Shown piece after piece: positions 10,976 to 23,163 of a stretch of DNA of 64,000 nt; the stretch's first letter is position 1, and the number at the start of each line of letters is the position of its first letter. The DNA lies in contig CM065303.1 in assembly GCA_032871835.1 (NCBI GenBank), forward strand, positions 55,342,597 through 55,406,596. Reading direction: 5' to 3'. The notes under the pieces were generated by a model. That model saw only the letters and a program-made list of their open reading frames with translations. It had not been told where the DNA came from and searched no databases. Made by a program: the position numbers and the translations under genes. The DNA is from Dipteronia dyeriana (Eukaryota; Streptophyta; Magnoliopsida; Sapindales; Sapindaceae).

Positions 10976-12876
10976 CTATTCGATCAACACCTGGACAGCC
11001 TCAGTCAGGATCTCAAGAGGAACTATATCAGCCTGAGAAGCCCTGGTCAGCCCTACCTCAGTCTGCTCCTCCACTGGCTCCATTCCAGTCACGACCTCTT
11101 TAAGAGCTAGGTAAGCTTGGCTTTCTACTACCTTCTTAGAGGCAGGCTGAGCTTCCACCACCTCTTGAACAGTAGGCAGTCCTTCTTCTACCATTCCGAG
11201 AGCAGGCAAGACCTCTGTAATCCCAGACTGTTGTTCCTCATCATGTGAACTTTCATCAGCACCATCAGTTCTAGAGGGGCTCGCCATATCACTAACTGGG
11301 ATGGAAAATTTCCTAGCCGTCTCTAAGATCTCTTCCCGGTTCCAATTTGCAATTGAGGATAGGTCAAAGGGAGGAGGCAACGCTTGTGTAGCTTAGAAGG
11401 CAGCATAGAAGTATCTATCACCAAAAGAAGAGTCCACATCAGCTTCCAAGCTAGATACTTGAACGCGCTGAGCCTTGTTCTCCTATGTCTGCTCACTGGG
11501 TTTCCTTTTCCAGGAGTTGCACTTTATAGCTCACCTATCTGATTTTAGGGTCTTCTGATTAAGGGAGCACTTCAGTCGCTTTAGGTCTCAGTGAGTCTTC
11601 TCCAGTGCTTTCTCGATCATGCCAAGATTGAGGTTCAGCGTTTTCACCACACCCTGAGTCTGAGTGAGCTCCCTTCTAGTCGTCTCAGCATCAGACTCAT
11701 CCTTTTTGGCATGCCTTCTTAATGTAGACATTTGGTGGCTCACTGCTACATTGTATTTAAAAGTCTACAAGACACAAGAACCCAGTCAATCATTACCTAA
11801 GTACAAGCCACATCTACATCAGAGCAATATTAAAACAAAATGTAAGTACTATCTTACCTCGGTAATAAGGGCAGCACCCATGGTAAGCAGAACCTTAGAG
11901 GGCATTGAGGTCATCACAGTATGGCCTCGAATAGGACAGGACAAGATGAACCGATCTATGACCTCGTTCTGGTCTTTAACCCTCAGTCTTCGCTGACCAC
12001 CACTCAATCCTCTTTCCATGGATTGTCCTTCTTGGTGGCACCAGAGACTATAAAGTTCAAATTATTCTTGGCCCAGAGGTAAAACTGCCCCCTTGGAGGA
12101 GGGGAGTTAGCAGTAACCTTAAAAAGGAAAATAATTTGTCTGGTCCTGGTTCCCTATCAACACTGTCTTTCTCGTATTACTCCTTCCACAGTACGTGGAA
12201 GCCTATCAGATGCTTCCAGAACATAGGCGTCAGTTGAAGAGGGGTGAGTTACAGGGCATTGAGAGCCCTACGAAGAGAGGGATGGAAGGGCAACCTAACC
12301 CCGTAGAGCCCTATGAAGAGATGGATGGAAGGGCAACCTAACCCCGTACTTGAAACTGGCAGTGTGGATAGGTAGCACACCGGGAAGAGGACTATACACA
12401 TCATAATTCCTGTAGGGGATAACGATAGAGGTGCTGTAAGGAATCCCAAACCTCTCCCTTAAACGATTAATGGAGTCGACTGTAGCAGTGGAATCGGGGA
12501 TGATCTTAAAGCCGTATGGGAGAGTAATCACCCTTTCCACTGAAGCAACGGTGTTCGTGGCCTGACCACCTACCTCATCATCGCTTGAGTCATCGACCGA
12601 GTCCCCCTCAACTATCTCCATTAGGGTATTGGGTCTTTTTCAAAAGCCGGTCTCGATAGCGACATTCTGACCGGAACGATAGTACAGATGTAGAGTAGGG
12701 ACGTTGCTCTCCCCACTGCCTTTTTCTCTAGCTTGCTTCTTGCCAGAAAGGCTTGAGAAGTCACCCTCCACCAGTCTTTCGACACTGTCGTGGTTGGAGT
12801 TCGACATAGTAATAGTAGAGTGGAAGCTTGAGAACTGAGGAAGGAGACTAAACGCGAGGGCTAGGGGTCTTTTCAA
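10976..12876 (-). pseudogene. Antisense accessory ORF of the plus-oriented Tat-like element
   Basis: Read on the minus strand, an N-terminal piece (12876-12640) with a Ser/Asn-rich start leads into the 12621-12295 frame. That frame has an acidic stretch (DSVDDSSDDE) and then RERFGIPYSTSIVIPYRN and RLPFHPSLHRAL, which match the plant putative gypsy-type transposon domain (PF04195). A C-terminal piece (11380-10976) is acidic and Glu/Val-rich, with a possible coiled coil. Stops and frameshifts interrupt it between 11380 and 12295. Its 5' end sits about 320 bp from the 3' LTR at 13199 and is transcribed away from it, as in Tat-lineage elements that carry an antisense ORF. A tandem duplication of about 50 bp (CCTAACCCCGTA motif) disrupts it at 12280-12350. 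Confidence 0.6.
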
Positions 12877-13198
12877 AATTTAAAAGAAGGGATTTTTGAA
12901 AGCGTGAGAAAAGTGAAGAGGAGGCCATGCTTATATAGAAGTGATATGGTGGCGATCAATAATGATAGCGTGATAGAGAAGATGAGATTTTCACCTCGAT
13001 ACCCGCATACCACTAAAGACATTGCCTTTTTCAAATGGGAAACCTCCCACTGGCTTGACACATGGCCGCTACATTTAATGAGAAGATTTCCTCCCAGATT
13101 CTAGTGACCTATTTGAAAACAAAAATTTTCTCAATCGAGATAGGAAATCTGACTCCAACCTCAAATCAATCACTGGTGTTCAAGTCAGAGGGGACTTC
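12877..13198. other. Internal 3' end and polypurine tract of the plus-oriented Tat-like element
   Basis: The stretch ends with CAGAGGGGACTTC immediately before the LTR, a polypurine-tract-like primer site. The 50 bp before it (GTGTTCAAGTCAGAGG) match the reverse complement of 19215-19265, the equivalent site of the LARD. Confidence 0.65.
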
Positions 13199-14217
13199 TG
13201 TTAAAAGCCATTTTTGGCAAGGGGTCTAAGTGAAATTTTCCACATGGTTAGAGCCTAAGAACACCTCCATGTACTACGTAGACACTTAGTGTAGTGGTAT
13301 ACCTCGCAGTACCGGGTCCAGCACGATCCAGGTACTTGGACATCATGGTAGGAGCCGGATGAAGCTCCAACCCCTATACGAATTGCCCAGCTAGCACCAA
13401 GTTACCTTGACATTGTCTCATTAGCTCGCCAAGGTACACATCCTACCATTCTAACTGAAAAAAAGATGCTCGTAAAGCTCCGGTAAGATCAACAAAGCAT
13501 CTTGCTACTGGTGAGGTACCCCATGGTACCTCGCAATCTACATTGATCAAGCGCCACCAAGACGATATACCCCGGCAACAGACTGGTACCCTGCCACATC
13601 ACTAGGTCGATGCTCTGAGGTGCTGCACCACCAACAGATGACATCGGATTATTCACCAAACACTATGGGTGAACTTCACGTGTACATCGTCACAATTGAA
13701 GAGTTTAAAAGGGAAACAAACACCCTTTTCCTCCAAGATATTCTCTGCCAATTCTCCAGGATCAATCACATTAAACAAAAAATCCCATCGAATGGGGAAA
13801 GAGGATCAATCCGTTGACCTCCGGCTTGTTCTCTAAGAGAAAACCATAGACTTCATGTATAAATATGAGGAGAGTATCAACGAAGAGAGGATCGAGACCA
13901 AAAGGCCTTAAGAGCCATCGATATTATAAGTAGTATCCACTTATCGATAGAAACGGGTTCGCCATCTCCATTCGTTGAAGTAAAATACAGAGAAAGTGAT
14001 TGAGTGTCCCATTTCGTTGTATTAGAGATTGTATCTTGATTTATTGACAATAAGAAGAACGTTGCTTAGTCGACCATTTTATTTGTTCTCATCTTCTTAT
14101 TAAACTTACACGGGCACCCTGTACCGAAGGTACCTAACCCTGAATGTGATCCACCAGGGTAGCGGTCCTGAGGGTATTAATTGAAATTTCTCACCTTGAG
14201 CTAATTTTCGGCTAACA
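13199..14217 (+). repeat. 3' LTR of the plus-oriented Tat-like element
   Basis: The LTR starts TGTTAAAAGCC after the polypurine tract and ends CTAATTTTCGGCTAACA. Both ends match the LARD LTRs read on the minus strand (TGTTAACAGCC start, TTTTCGGTTAACA end). At 1019 bp it is shorter than the LARD LTRs of about 1850 bp. A TATA box lies at 13858. No matching 5' LTR is visible, so the element is 5'-truncated. Confidence 0.72.
13858..13865 (+). promoter_or_regulatory. TATA box of the Tat-like LTR
   Basis: TATAAATA lies within the LTR at a position suited to an LTR promoter, followed by an AG-rich leader. It is assigned by motif only. Confidence 0.45.
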
Positions 14218-14226
14218 ATTGTTCAG

Positions 14227-14449
14227 GGATATTTCATGTCTAACATAATATACATGAGATATTTTATGTACAACATGATATACGTGGGATATTCATGTCT
14301 TACATGAAATACTACATGAAGAGGATATTTCATGCCTAACATGACATACATGAGATATTTCATGCCCAATATGACATACTTGAGATATTTCATGCCTAAT
14401 ATAACATACATGGGATATTTCATATCCAACAAGACATACATGAGATATT
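14227..14449. repeat. 30-bp tandem array, left part
   Basis: About seven units of a 30-bp repeat with consensus GATATTTCATGCCTAACATG plus ACATACATGA. One unit is longer (about 36 bp, near 14290). The array stops in mid-unit at 14449 and resumes in phase at 30987, after a 16.5-kb insertion. Confidence 0.9.
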
Positions 14450-14640
14450 TGCAAGTTCCTCATATTTTGATTAGCATATTTCATTGACAAACCGTATTGG
14501 GATTATTTGTAATTGGGTAGCTTAGGTCTCTAATCATGATTCTTCATCAACAAGCTTCAGAGATCCCAAAAAGCGTCAAAAAAGGTAACTTACTAGTTTT
14601 TGACTTTTTGAAGAGATTAGTGGACGCGTCCAAACAAACG

Positions 14641-14672
<32 letters not shown>

Positions 14673-16755
14673 CATACAAAATTTCATGCATTTAAATTTG
14701 CTCTTGCCTTATGATCTTTCTTCTTTGTGTTGTGCATTCATTACACAAACACACTTGCATTTCATTTCTAGCTTTAAGTGTTGTTTAATTTGTTTCCGTT
14801 TGTTTGATCTAAAACATTTGTGTGTTCACGATTGTGTATATAAGTTCCTCAGTTTTGATTGGCTCATTTCATTGACAACTACATTTGGGGATTAATGTGT
14901 AAGGGTAGTTTAGGCCATCATTGCTCAAGACCCAGCTCAAGCTTCAGAAGGTATATCACTTGCATAACCTTTTCTAAAGAGTTTTTAGTGCACATATACA
15001 CTCTCATGCATGTCATTGATCATCTTGTATGAATGCTTAATTGCCTTAATTGTGTGCCTCTTTGCCATAAATCTTGCTTGGGTGTTTGTTGCATTTTTGT
15101 TTGCCCTTAGAAGAGTTTTTTCCCCTTGACCGTAGCTGGGACCGCTCCCTGTGCATTGCCCCCACCGTGGCCTACACAACGGTGTTTGACAGAGGATGCA
15201 CTTTGTGGCTACCGTGGCCTGTGCACGTTGCATGCACAGCAGTCTCCTAAGCAGAGTTTCCCAATGTTGCATCGCTTGCTCTATCACCGTCTGGACACTG
15301 CCTGTACCGCAGTCCAGACAGTGGAAATTCCCAGGCGATGCACCGCTCGCGATACCGCAGTCTGGACATTTGTCTAGGTCGCGGCACGTACAGCGGTCAT
15401 GATGGGAATCAGTGGACCTTTGTTCAAAACGATGCCATTTCGTGTAGGGCTTTTTTTATATATGTTCTCTTCTTCTTCCTTGCTTTCTTAGAGCTTAAAG
15501 AACACATTTTTAGAGAGAGAGAACCTCATTTAGAGAGAGAAAGCTTCAAGCTTTGTGTTTGACTCTCCAAACCCCAAACCCATCTTCATCTTGCATTCAA
15601 GCATCATCCCAATCATGGGTTTTCATTGATTGGTAAGTAGAACCACCATTGTTGTTCATTTATTGTTCTAGCTTACCAAGACATGTCATTTATTGCTTAA
15701 ATTAGCATTTCTTCATATTAATTGCATATTTATTGAAGTTATGACATGTTTGGGGTTTGAATTGTGATAGCTTTGTGACCATTTTGCCCTTATAGCTAAA
15801 TCTCTATGCTTTGCATTTAGATATTGTTTAGGACTCATTGATTACATTTTGTGATTGCATTATAGTCCATGCCATGCTTAATGACAACTTGTGTTGATAT
15901 GGCTTTTGTGATATCTAGCATTTAGGTCATTGTTGCCTCTAGCTAATTAGGTCATATTGATTGCATTTTATGACCATTCCATGCTTAAGGACAACATATG
16001 TTGAAATGGCTTTATTTGATAACTAGGATATATTGTTGCATAACTATATCTAGTTAAGTCTTTATGAACATTCATTTAGACATTGATATCTAGGAATTGC
16101 ACTTAGTGATATTCTTTAATTTTTAGATAAGCATTTAGTGTTGCCTAGCATTATTTGCATTTAGAATATTTTTAAATATTCACATAGATTATTGACGGTC
16201 GGGGGCCGCCATTTGAATTACCGATTTCCTCCAATGGATTCGGCGGTTGGGAGCCAACGATTTGAAGTGTCAAATGATTCTAGTGGAATCGGTGGTTCGT
16301 GTGTTCGGTGACCCTTGGTCACCGATTTGCCCTTTTATAGGCATTTAGGTATTTCATAGCTGCTCATTTTTGGATCATACAAATACATCATCTTCTCTCT
16401 TTGGCTTTCAAACAACTCCCAAATAAAAACCTTAGAGTGTCTCTTATTGAGAAAGAGAGGTTCTAAGATTGGATTTTTAACTCTCCAAATCCCAAACTCT
16501 CATGCATCAAGCATCAACAAGCTTTAATTAGGCATGGGTCTTCATAGCATATTGATTTGGTAAGTTAAAATTCTTCTGTACTCATCATCTAGTGTCTTAT
16601 CTACCAAGATACCTCAATGATTACATTTCTTGACTTCAAAGTTATTGTTTTATTATATCTTGTGACAACGTGTGTTGATTGGGATATGTTTGAATACTAG
16701 GTTTTAGATTTGCATACCTTTATTTTGTTAGGTCTTTATGAACATTCATATAGGC
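14450..16755 (+). repeat. Left part of the outer LTR complex
   Basis: It contains two LTR heads (TGCAAGTTCC at 14450 and TATAAGTTCC near 14838) and two related leader regions that end in CTCTCCAAA followed by CATCAAGCATCA-like sequence. A CA microsatellite lies at 14639-14673. Short ORFs here have no domain and are not considered genes. Confidence 0.65.
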
Positions 16756-17340
16756 TGTAAGGACCTCTATTTTTGTAATTGACTTATTTTATGACATACC
16801 ACATTGGGGATTATTGTGTATTGGGTAGCTTAGGTCTTCTTGATTATTATCAAGGCCAACTTCCAAGCATCTTCATGACTTCAAGATCAAGAGCTTCTAA
16901 AGGTATATCACTTGACTTTGATTCTCGAAGAGATTAGGTGCGCACACACACCTCATGCATGTTTTGTTCATCTTGCATTTGTGTTGCAATTTTTTATTTG
17001 TGTGCATGATTTTCACAATCACACTTTCACGCACTTCATTTCTAGATTTAAGTGTGGTTGTTGTGTTCATGCTAGCACGATGGTGTGCTTGTCTTAGCAC
17101 CTTATTCGGCCACCAGTCACCTTTTACACACCCATCAGCTCCATCTTATCACCATACCAATTGCAATTAATCTTTTGTTCTCACGGTCTGTTGAACCTAT
17201 CACAGGCAATTCTTGTCTTATCCACTTTACTACTGCTTTGAATTTGTTAATAAAAATATAATTTTTATTAATAAACTCTACATTTATTGAAATTTTTATG
17301 GATTGTTTTTCAATCAAAATTTTATTTATAGACTTAATTT
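16756..17340 (+). repeat. 5' LTR of the inner copia element, first part
   Basis: 16756-17105 aligns with the 3' LTR from 28574 (TGTAAGGACCT start, GGTATATCACTTGACTTTGA). From about 17105 to 17340 the sequence differs from the 3' LTR, so one LTR has gained or lost a segment. The LARD begins at 17341. Confidence 0.75.
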
Positions 17341-19214
17341 TGATAATCAAAAATCCGTTCTAGGTGAGAATTTTTTATCAACACCCTTAACCCGCTACCC
17401 GGTAGGCTGCGGGGGGTAGGTACCTCGTACCTTGGTGATCTTGTATGAATACGGAGTATGGTGTAGCTAGGAAGTATGTAATTCCTCCCACTTATCGGGC
17501 TTAGTGCATATGGAGGAAACACGACGCTTGAGGTTTCTTTACTGGAATAAAGGGCAGGTCCAAATCATTCATCCTGGTACCCTGGTCCTGGTATCTTGGT
17601 CCTGGTATCTTGGTCCTGGCACTCGGTCTTCTCTCAAGGTGACCTCGATCCAAATAGAATGCAAGGAAGTAGGATCGCTACTCCCTGGCAGTTTTCCCAG
17701 CCCATATAGCAAGCAATAAGGAATGATTGGTGCACCTGATTGATATAGTTGTGGTCGTGAAAGATAGGACCACCCGTTAGTGACTCCTTACCTGTAGGTA
17801 CTTTAGGTCGGGGTCGAGGCCTGTCTTGGTTCTCCTAACTCCTTTAGAGCGGTAGCACGATATACTGATAGGCAGAAAAAAGAGCTAGGACCGTCAGGGT
17901 CGGTACCTAGCTTTCATATATACACACTTGCATAATACAGGAGATAGATGAGAAAAACAAGCCTTTTTGGTAGATGTGGACTGACCAAGGGGGAAAAAAC
18001 ATAACGAATGATCATATATTAAAAACCCCCGAGGCAGTATCCAGAGGAGGTTGAAAGACCATTCCATGTGTGTGTGTGTATATATATATAAAGAGTGCAC
18101 CTGGGAGCTTACAACGATGGCGGATTGGTACAACGTAAACGCTATGGAAAGCTTACAATAGTAATCAAATGTTAACCAGTCCTGATATATCCTAGGGAGA
18201 GGTAATACATGTAACTGAGATAACACTACAATGGTGATATAAGGAGATTCAGGCAAGGTGCCTTTCACTCTATTAACGATCTTATTCTGGTCGATTTGTC
18301 TTTATCCTTTGGGTGCCTTGTAGGCATGTATACAAGCAGTGAGATAGGCCTCGAATCAAGCATCAAATCCCCCTTTCTATGTGCTTTTACTAGTGTATTT
18401 ATACACGTTGTGGTTCGGGTTAATTCTTGGCATGCAAGACGAAGATCTCTGGATTGATCTCCTAAGTTATTAGGCTGGATTTTATGTTTAATGTAGTTGA
18501 CCCTGAAGAATCGATTTATGGAGGATATCTTGGAAAATATGTGTTTGTTTCCTCTTTGGACCATTTCTTGTTGATCACTCCATTAATTTAGCCAATTAAT
18601 TCGTAATCATAAGAACACTGATTTGGTATTGATTGAATTGACTTATTAATGGCGTTGTGAATGACCATTAAAGATTTGACTGATATTCCATTAATGGGGT
18701 TGATTGTCCCCATTAATTAGATTTGGCTTTCTCTATTAATGGTGTTGTAAATGGCCAGAGAAGTCCACTTTCTCTTCTTCATTTATGGAGGAGAAACGAT
18801 GGCTATGGCTATGTATTCTTATGGTGAATACCTTACTATACTAGTCTATTTTTGTTGGCCTTGTTCTGGTAGGTTAGTACCTTCCTAATACCATTCTTCT
18901 TACTGGGCAGGTAGGATACGTACCCCAAAGTGGTATCGCGGTACTCGGTTACCAGGTTGGTGTTGTGGTACCTAGGTTCCATGCAAGAGGTATCGTGGTA
19001 CCTAGGTAACAGCTAGAAGGTGCCGTGGTATCGGTTCTACTTGATAACTACTAGTATGTGGGATATAGTTTTGACTTCTTATCAGTCCATGGTATCAAGT
19101 ATCCTCAGTATCTAGGTGCCGGTCCCGATCTAGATTCTATTGGGTAGTCCTTACCAAGTACCAAGCAGATGGAAAATTCTTTTTTAGACCTCTGTAAAAA
19201 AAAGGCTGTTAACA
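17341..19214 (-). repeat. 3' LTR of the LARD
   Basis: On the minus strand it runs from TGTTAACAGCC (19214) to GGATTATCA (17341). It aligns along its length with 23164-24993 with many substitutions, for example a TG/TA microsatellite at 18068-18090 that the other copy lacks. That divergence suggests an old insertion. Confidence 0.85.
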
Positions 19215-20099
19215 GAAGTCCCCTCTGACTTGAACACCGGTACATAGTTAGGGTTGGAGTCAGGATCTTGTTCTGCTTGAAGAATTTCACTTATCTCTTT
19301 TTACTAGAAATCATTGCTTGAAATAAAAACCGTTCCCAGCGTGCTTGACTTAGGCGAATCAAGGTACTAGTCATTCCAATATCAAGAGTCCTAGTACTTA
19401 GGAGTAAAGATCCTGGTAGACAACTAGGGCCACTTTCACTCCAAATCTTTGTTTATAGGCGAAACATAGACAAATATGGGTGTTTGGCGTTCCTATAAAA
19501 CAAATAAGCAATTGCAGACCACTGATGGGGATATTCTCTTGGGTAGAACTTTTGTCACTCTAGTTAGTATAAATTTGATAATTGTGAAAGGTAAGATATG
19601 ACAAACTGTATTGCTCGATCAATTGGGATGAGGCTCTTGTGGCCAATATAGGTACCTGGCATTCCTATTCCAGGAATCTTGGTATTTAGGTGAATGCATG
19701 TACGCGAATTTGGGTACCGGTAAATCTGGGTACCGGTATTCCTGTTTTAGAAATCCTGGTACTTAGGCAAACCGAATAAATGGCGAAATGATCATAGTAG
19801 GCAACTATGCCATCCAGATCCTTCCTAGCGGGGTTGGCCTGGTCAGGGTAGTAGGATGACCATTTGGTTGTCCTGGTCTCGTGATCTAGCAGGCAACTAT
19901 GCTCTTATGCTCAGATCCTTCTTGGGGTTGGTAGCCTGACCAAGGAATCAGGAATGCTAATGGGTTGTTCGGGTCTCGTGATCTGGCAAGCAACTATACC
20001 TTACGAACTAGACCCTTATTAGCGGGGGGTGTTTCCCGGCTAAGGCATCAAGGGTAGTGAGGGGGCTTCCTCGACCAATCCCTGGTCTTGAGGTGATCA

Positions 20100-20641
20100 T
20101 TGTCGAAATACCATGGCGATCCTACTGAGGGATTAATCCAGACTAGGGCATCAGGAGCACTATACAGTTCTTCTAGTCAAGGCGATCCTTCTAGAGGGAT
20201 TAATTCGGTCAAGGGCATCAAGAACGATGTGTGGCTCTCTTGTCACGGTGATCCTCCTATAGGGATTAATCTGGTCCTGGGCATCAAGAGCGCGGTGTAA
20301 CTCTCCTAGTCAAGGCAATCCTCCTGGATGGATTAATCTGGTCCAAGGCATCAAGAGTGTTGTATAGCTTTCCAGCTGTGATCATCCGTGAGAGATTAAT
20401 ATGTTCCAGAGCATTGTGAGCATTATGTAGTTCTTCTGGTCAAGGCGACCCTTCTAGAGAGATTAATCCAGTCCAGGGATCGGAAGGGCTGTGTAGCTCT
20501 CATGGTCAAGGCGATCATGCTAAAGGGATTGATCCGGTCCAGGGCATCAGGAGCACTGTGTAGCTCTCCTGGTCAAACGATCCTCCTGGAGGGATTAATC
20601 CGATCTAAGGCATCATGAGCGTTGTGTACCTCTTATGGTCT
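20100..20641. repeat. Tandem array A, 66-bp units
   Basis: Eight units begin with a GGCGATCC-like motif at 20115, 20181, 20247, 20314, 20378, 20444, 20510 and 20576, a spacing of 66 bp. Each contains AGGGATTAAT(C/T)(C/T)GGTC, GGGCATCA and a TGTAGCTCT motif. It is part of the non-coding internal region of the LARD. Confidence 0.88.
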
Positions 20642-21504
20642 CAATCATAGGCAAATGGTGATTATAGGAGAACTATCATGAAGATCGAAATCAAAGGAGA
20701 TACAAACTCATGGTTATACAACACTAGATGAAATCGGTTAATGCTCACCTTGCTACTGCAGCCTTCAAGGGTAAAACCTTTTGAGGTGATCCGCACTCTA
20801 GGAACAGAGTGACTTTCCGTTAAAACACTTGTTATTATGGACCGGTCACTAGGAGAAACCTTATTAAGTTAGATCTCCTTGGAGAACTAATGAAAATGGC
20901 GAGCTTCTAGTGCATGGAGAAAGTTACAGAGTTAGTTGGGTCTACTCCGACTGAAGCAAGTTCTTCTTGAGCCACTAGGTGTGCAAATGATGAGGAGGAC
21001 TTAATGCCCACCTCTATCTTTATACTGAGTCGTACTAGGGTAGAAATGCATCAAAGTCCCTTGCTAATGAAGAATTTCAGGATGTATGATTAGCTTTAAA
21101 GCCTCATACCTCCCCATCTAAACCCGTCAATGAGGTATATGTCCAGATTGATCCTACTAAAGAATTGGAGGTCTAAAATGGTCTGGCAGATGTAGGTTAC
21201 TGCAAAAGTCTAGGATGTAAGAGGAGCTTCAAACTTATGTATTTGTCCATCTTAACCTATCAATGAGGTAGAGATCTATACCGATCTTACCAAGGAAGAG
21301 GGAGTCAAGACTGATCCAGCTGAGGAGATAGTAGCTCATGCTGATTCAGACATATCCGACCATGGTGGCAGAAACTGGCTCCAAAGTAGCAGCGCTAAGG
21401 GATGGTGACCCTTCCTCTAACCAAGCAGTGGAACCATGGAGGAAGAAGTTGCTACTGTCGAGGAGACTAACTAGGGTGGTGGATCAAGACCACGGTGGCT
21501 GTCT

Positions 21505-22020
21505 AGGACGATGAATGACCTAGTACAAGTGGAGAGGAACCACTGGCATGATACTTGTCAAGAGTCATGATTGGGATCCTAAAAGTCCCCAGCAGCTGAA
21601 ATGAAGCTCTGGACCCTCGTGGAATGAACTGGGAGCTTAGGGGCTCATTTGGGCGTTGATCGGCCCAGAACACGAAGTAAGGAGCCACTAGGCCTTTACT
21701 GATCGTGCTGCACCAGAGGCTTGCTTAGGCATGTAGAAGGCCTTACCAAATGTGGGAATCTTCTGGGCTTTCCTCGAATGGATCGAAATAACGATGGCTC
21801 ATTAGGACGTTGAATGGCCTGGTATAAATGGAGAGGAGCCACCGATCTGGTACTGATCTAGAGGCATGCTTAGGATCCTAGAAGTCCTTAGTAACTTAAA
21901 TGTGGCTCTAGAGCATGTTGGAACTAATCGGGAGCTTAGTAGCTCACTTGGGCGTTGACCGGCCCTGTACGGGAAGTGAGGAGCCACTTGGTCTCTACCG
22001 GTCGTGCTGCCCCTATGACC
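21505..22020. repeat. Two-copy repeat of about 300 bp in the LARD
   Basis: The segment from AGGACGATGAATGACC (21505) recurs from AGGACGTTGAATGGCC (21804) with the same internal order of GGAGAGGA, GGGAGCTTAG and TTGGGCGTTGA motifs. The spacing is about 299 bp. No coding function is evident. Confidence 0.75.
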
Positions 22021-22290
22021 ACACAACTGAGTTGGCTTCTCGAATTCTTGAGTTGACCTGCTGCTGCTACCTAGGAGCTTCTGGTAACTTGAAGGGATCC
22101 GTATGAACATGTACAAATCCAATGGATTTGCTGGATAAGTGATATACTAGTAACAGAATGAGTATGTTGTAAAGAAGTATGAAAGGTGCAACTCTAATAT
22201 GTATGAGCTATCAACATATCAGAGAAGTTTAGCTGTGAGGGAGCCTTTCAAGCACGAGGCTACGTAGTGGATCTTATGTAGAAGAGATAT

Positions 22291-22925
22291 ACCAGTACGG
22301 AGCAAATCCACTGTAAAAAGCAAGAGATATGTAGCTTTACTGTACAGAAGCTCATGATGTACCGAAGCAGATATGTTATAGAGGAGAAATACCGGTATAG
22401 AGCTAATCCACTGTAAAGAAGCATGAGATGTGTAGCTCTACTGTATAAAAGCTCTAGACGTACCAGAGCAGATATGTTGTAGAGGAGCTAGACAAGTTTG
22501 GCTCTACTGCACTGGAGTTCTAACGATACCGGAGCAGATCTGTTGTGAAGGAGATAGACAGGTGCGATTCTACTGCACTAGAACTCTAACGATATTGGAG
22601 CAGGTCTACTGTAGAGGAGCTAGACAGGTGCTGCTCTATTGCACTAGAGCTTTAACGGTACCGGAGCAGGTCTGCTTTGGAGGAGCTAGACATGTGCAAC
22701 TCTACTGCACTGGAGCTCTAACAGTACCGGAATAGGTCTTCTGTAAAGGAGCTAGACAGGTGCGGCTCTGCTGCACTGGAGCTCTAACGGTACTAGAGCA
22801 GGTCTTATATGAAGGAGCTAGACAGAAGCGACTCTGTTGCAATGGAGCTCTAACAATACCGGAGCAGGTCCACTATGGAAGAACCCTCTAAGTGCGGAGC
22901 TACTATAAAGGAGCTCTAACAATAG
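22291..22925. repeat. Tandem array B, 66-bp units
   Basis: GGAGCTAGACA-type motifs start at 22484, 22550, 22616, 22682, 22748 and 22814, and a degenerate unit starts at 22880; the spacing is 66 bp. Each unit carries CTACTGCACTGGAGCTC and TACCGGAGCAGGTC. Two longer units of 100 bp precede it (from 22291 and 22391). The sequence is unrelated to array A. Confidence 0.88.
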
Positions 22926-23141
22926 ATGACTAGCTTTGCTTTATGGAGGTAGTATAGTAGATCGGTTCCACCAGGAATCCAAACCATATTTGCTTCATAA
23001 TAAACAAAACTTGTCAAATGGCAAGATGAGCACACACGTAGTGCGTAGACGATATAGACAAGTATAAGATTGAAGCATCTAACTGATATGCTATAAAACA
23101 AACACGTGAATTCACAGACATTTAAAAGAGGTATGGAAACA

Positions 23142-23158
23142 CCTCATAGATGGTGCCA
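23142..23158 (-). other. Primer-binding-like site of the LARD
   Basis: On the minus strand TGGCACCATCTATGAGG lies five bases inside the 5' LTR. It resembles the TGGCGCCGTCTGTGGG found after the 5' LTR in plant Tat-type elements. This fixes the minus orientation. Confidence 0.6.
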
Positions 23159-23163
23159 AAAAG

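Noticed and set aside
14223..14490. Repeat-rich ORFs with MKYP/MYVILG motifs on the minus strand
   Set aside because: They read through the 30-bp tandem array, whose length is a multiple of three. There is no independent evidence of coding.
15126..15562. ORFs in the outer copia LTR
   Set aside because: They overlap each other in several frames, lie in LTR sequence and show no domain.
17504..17719. Plus-strand ORF with a TLVLVSWSWYLGPGT run
   Set aside because: It comes from CTGGTCCTGGTATCTTGG repeats in the LARD LTR and is not conserved in the paired LTR.
20100..20641. Possible CRISPR-like array of regularly spaced repeats
   Set aside because: The 66-bp units are wholly repetitive with no unique spacers, lie inside an LTR element, and the genome is a plant's.
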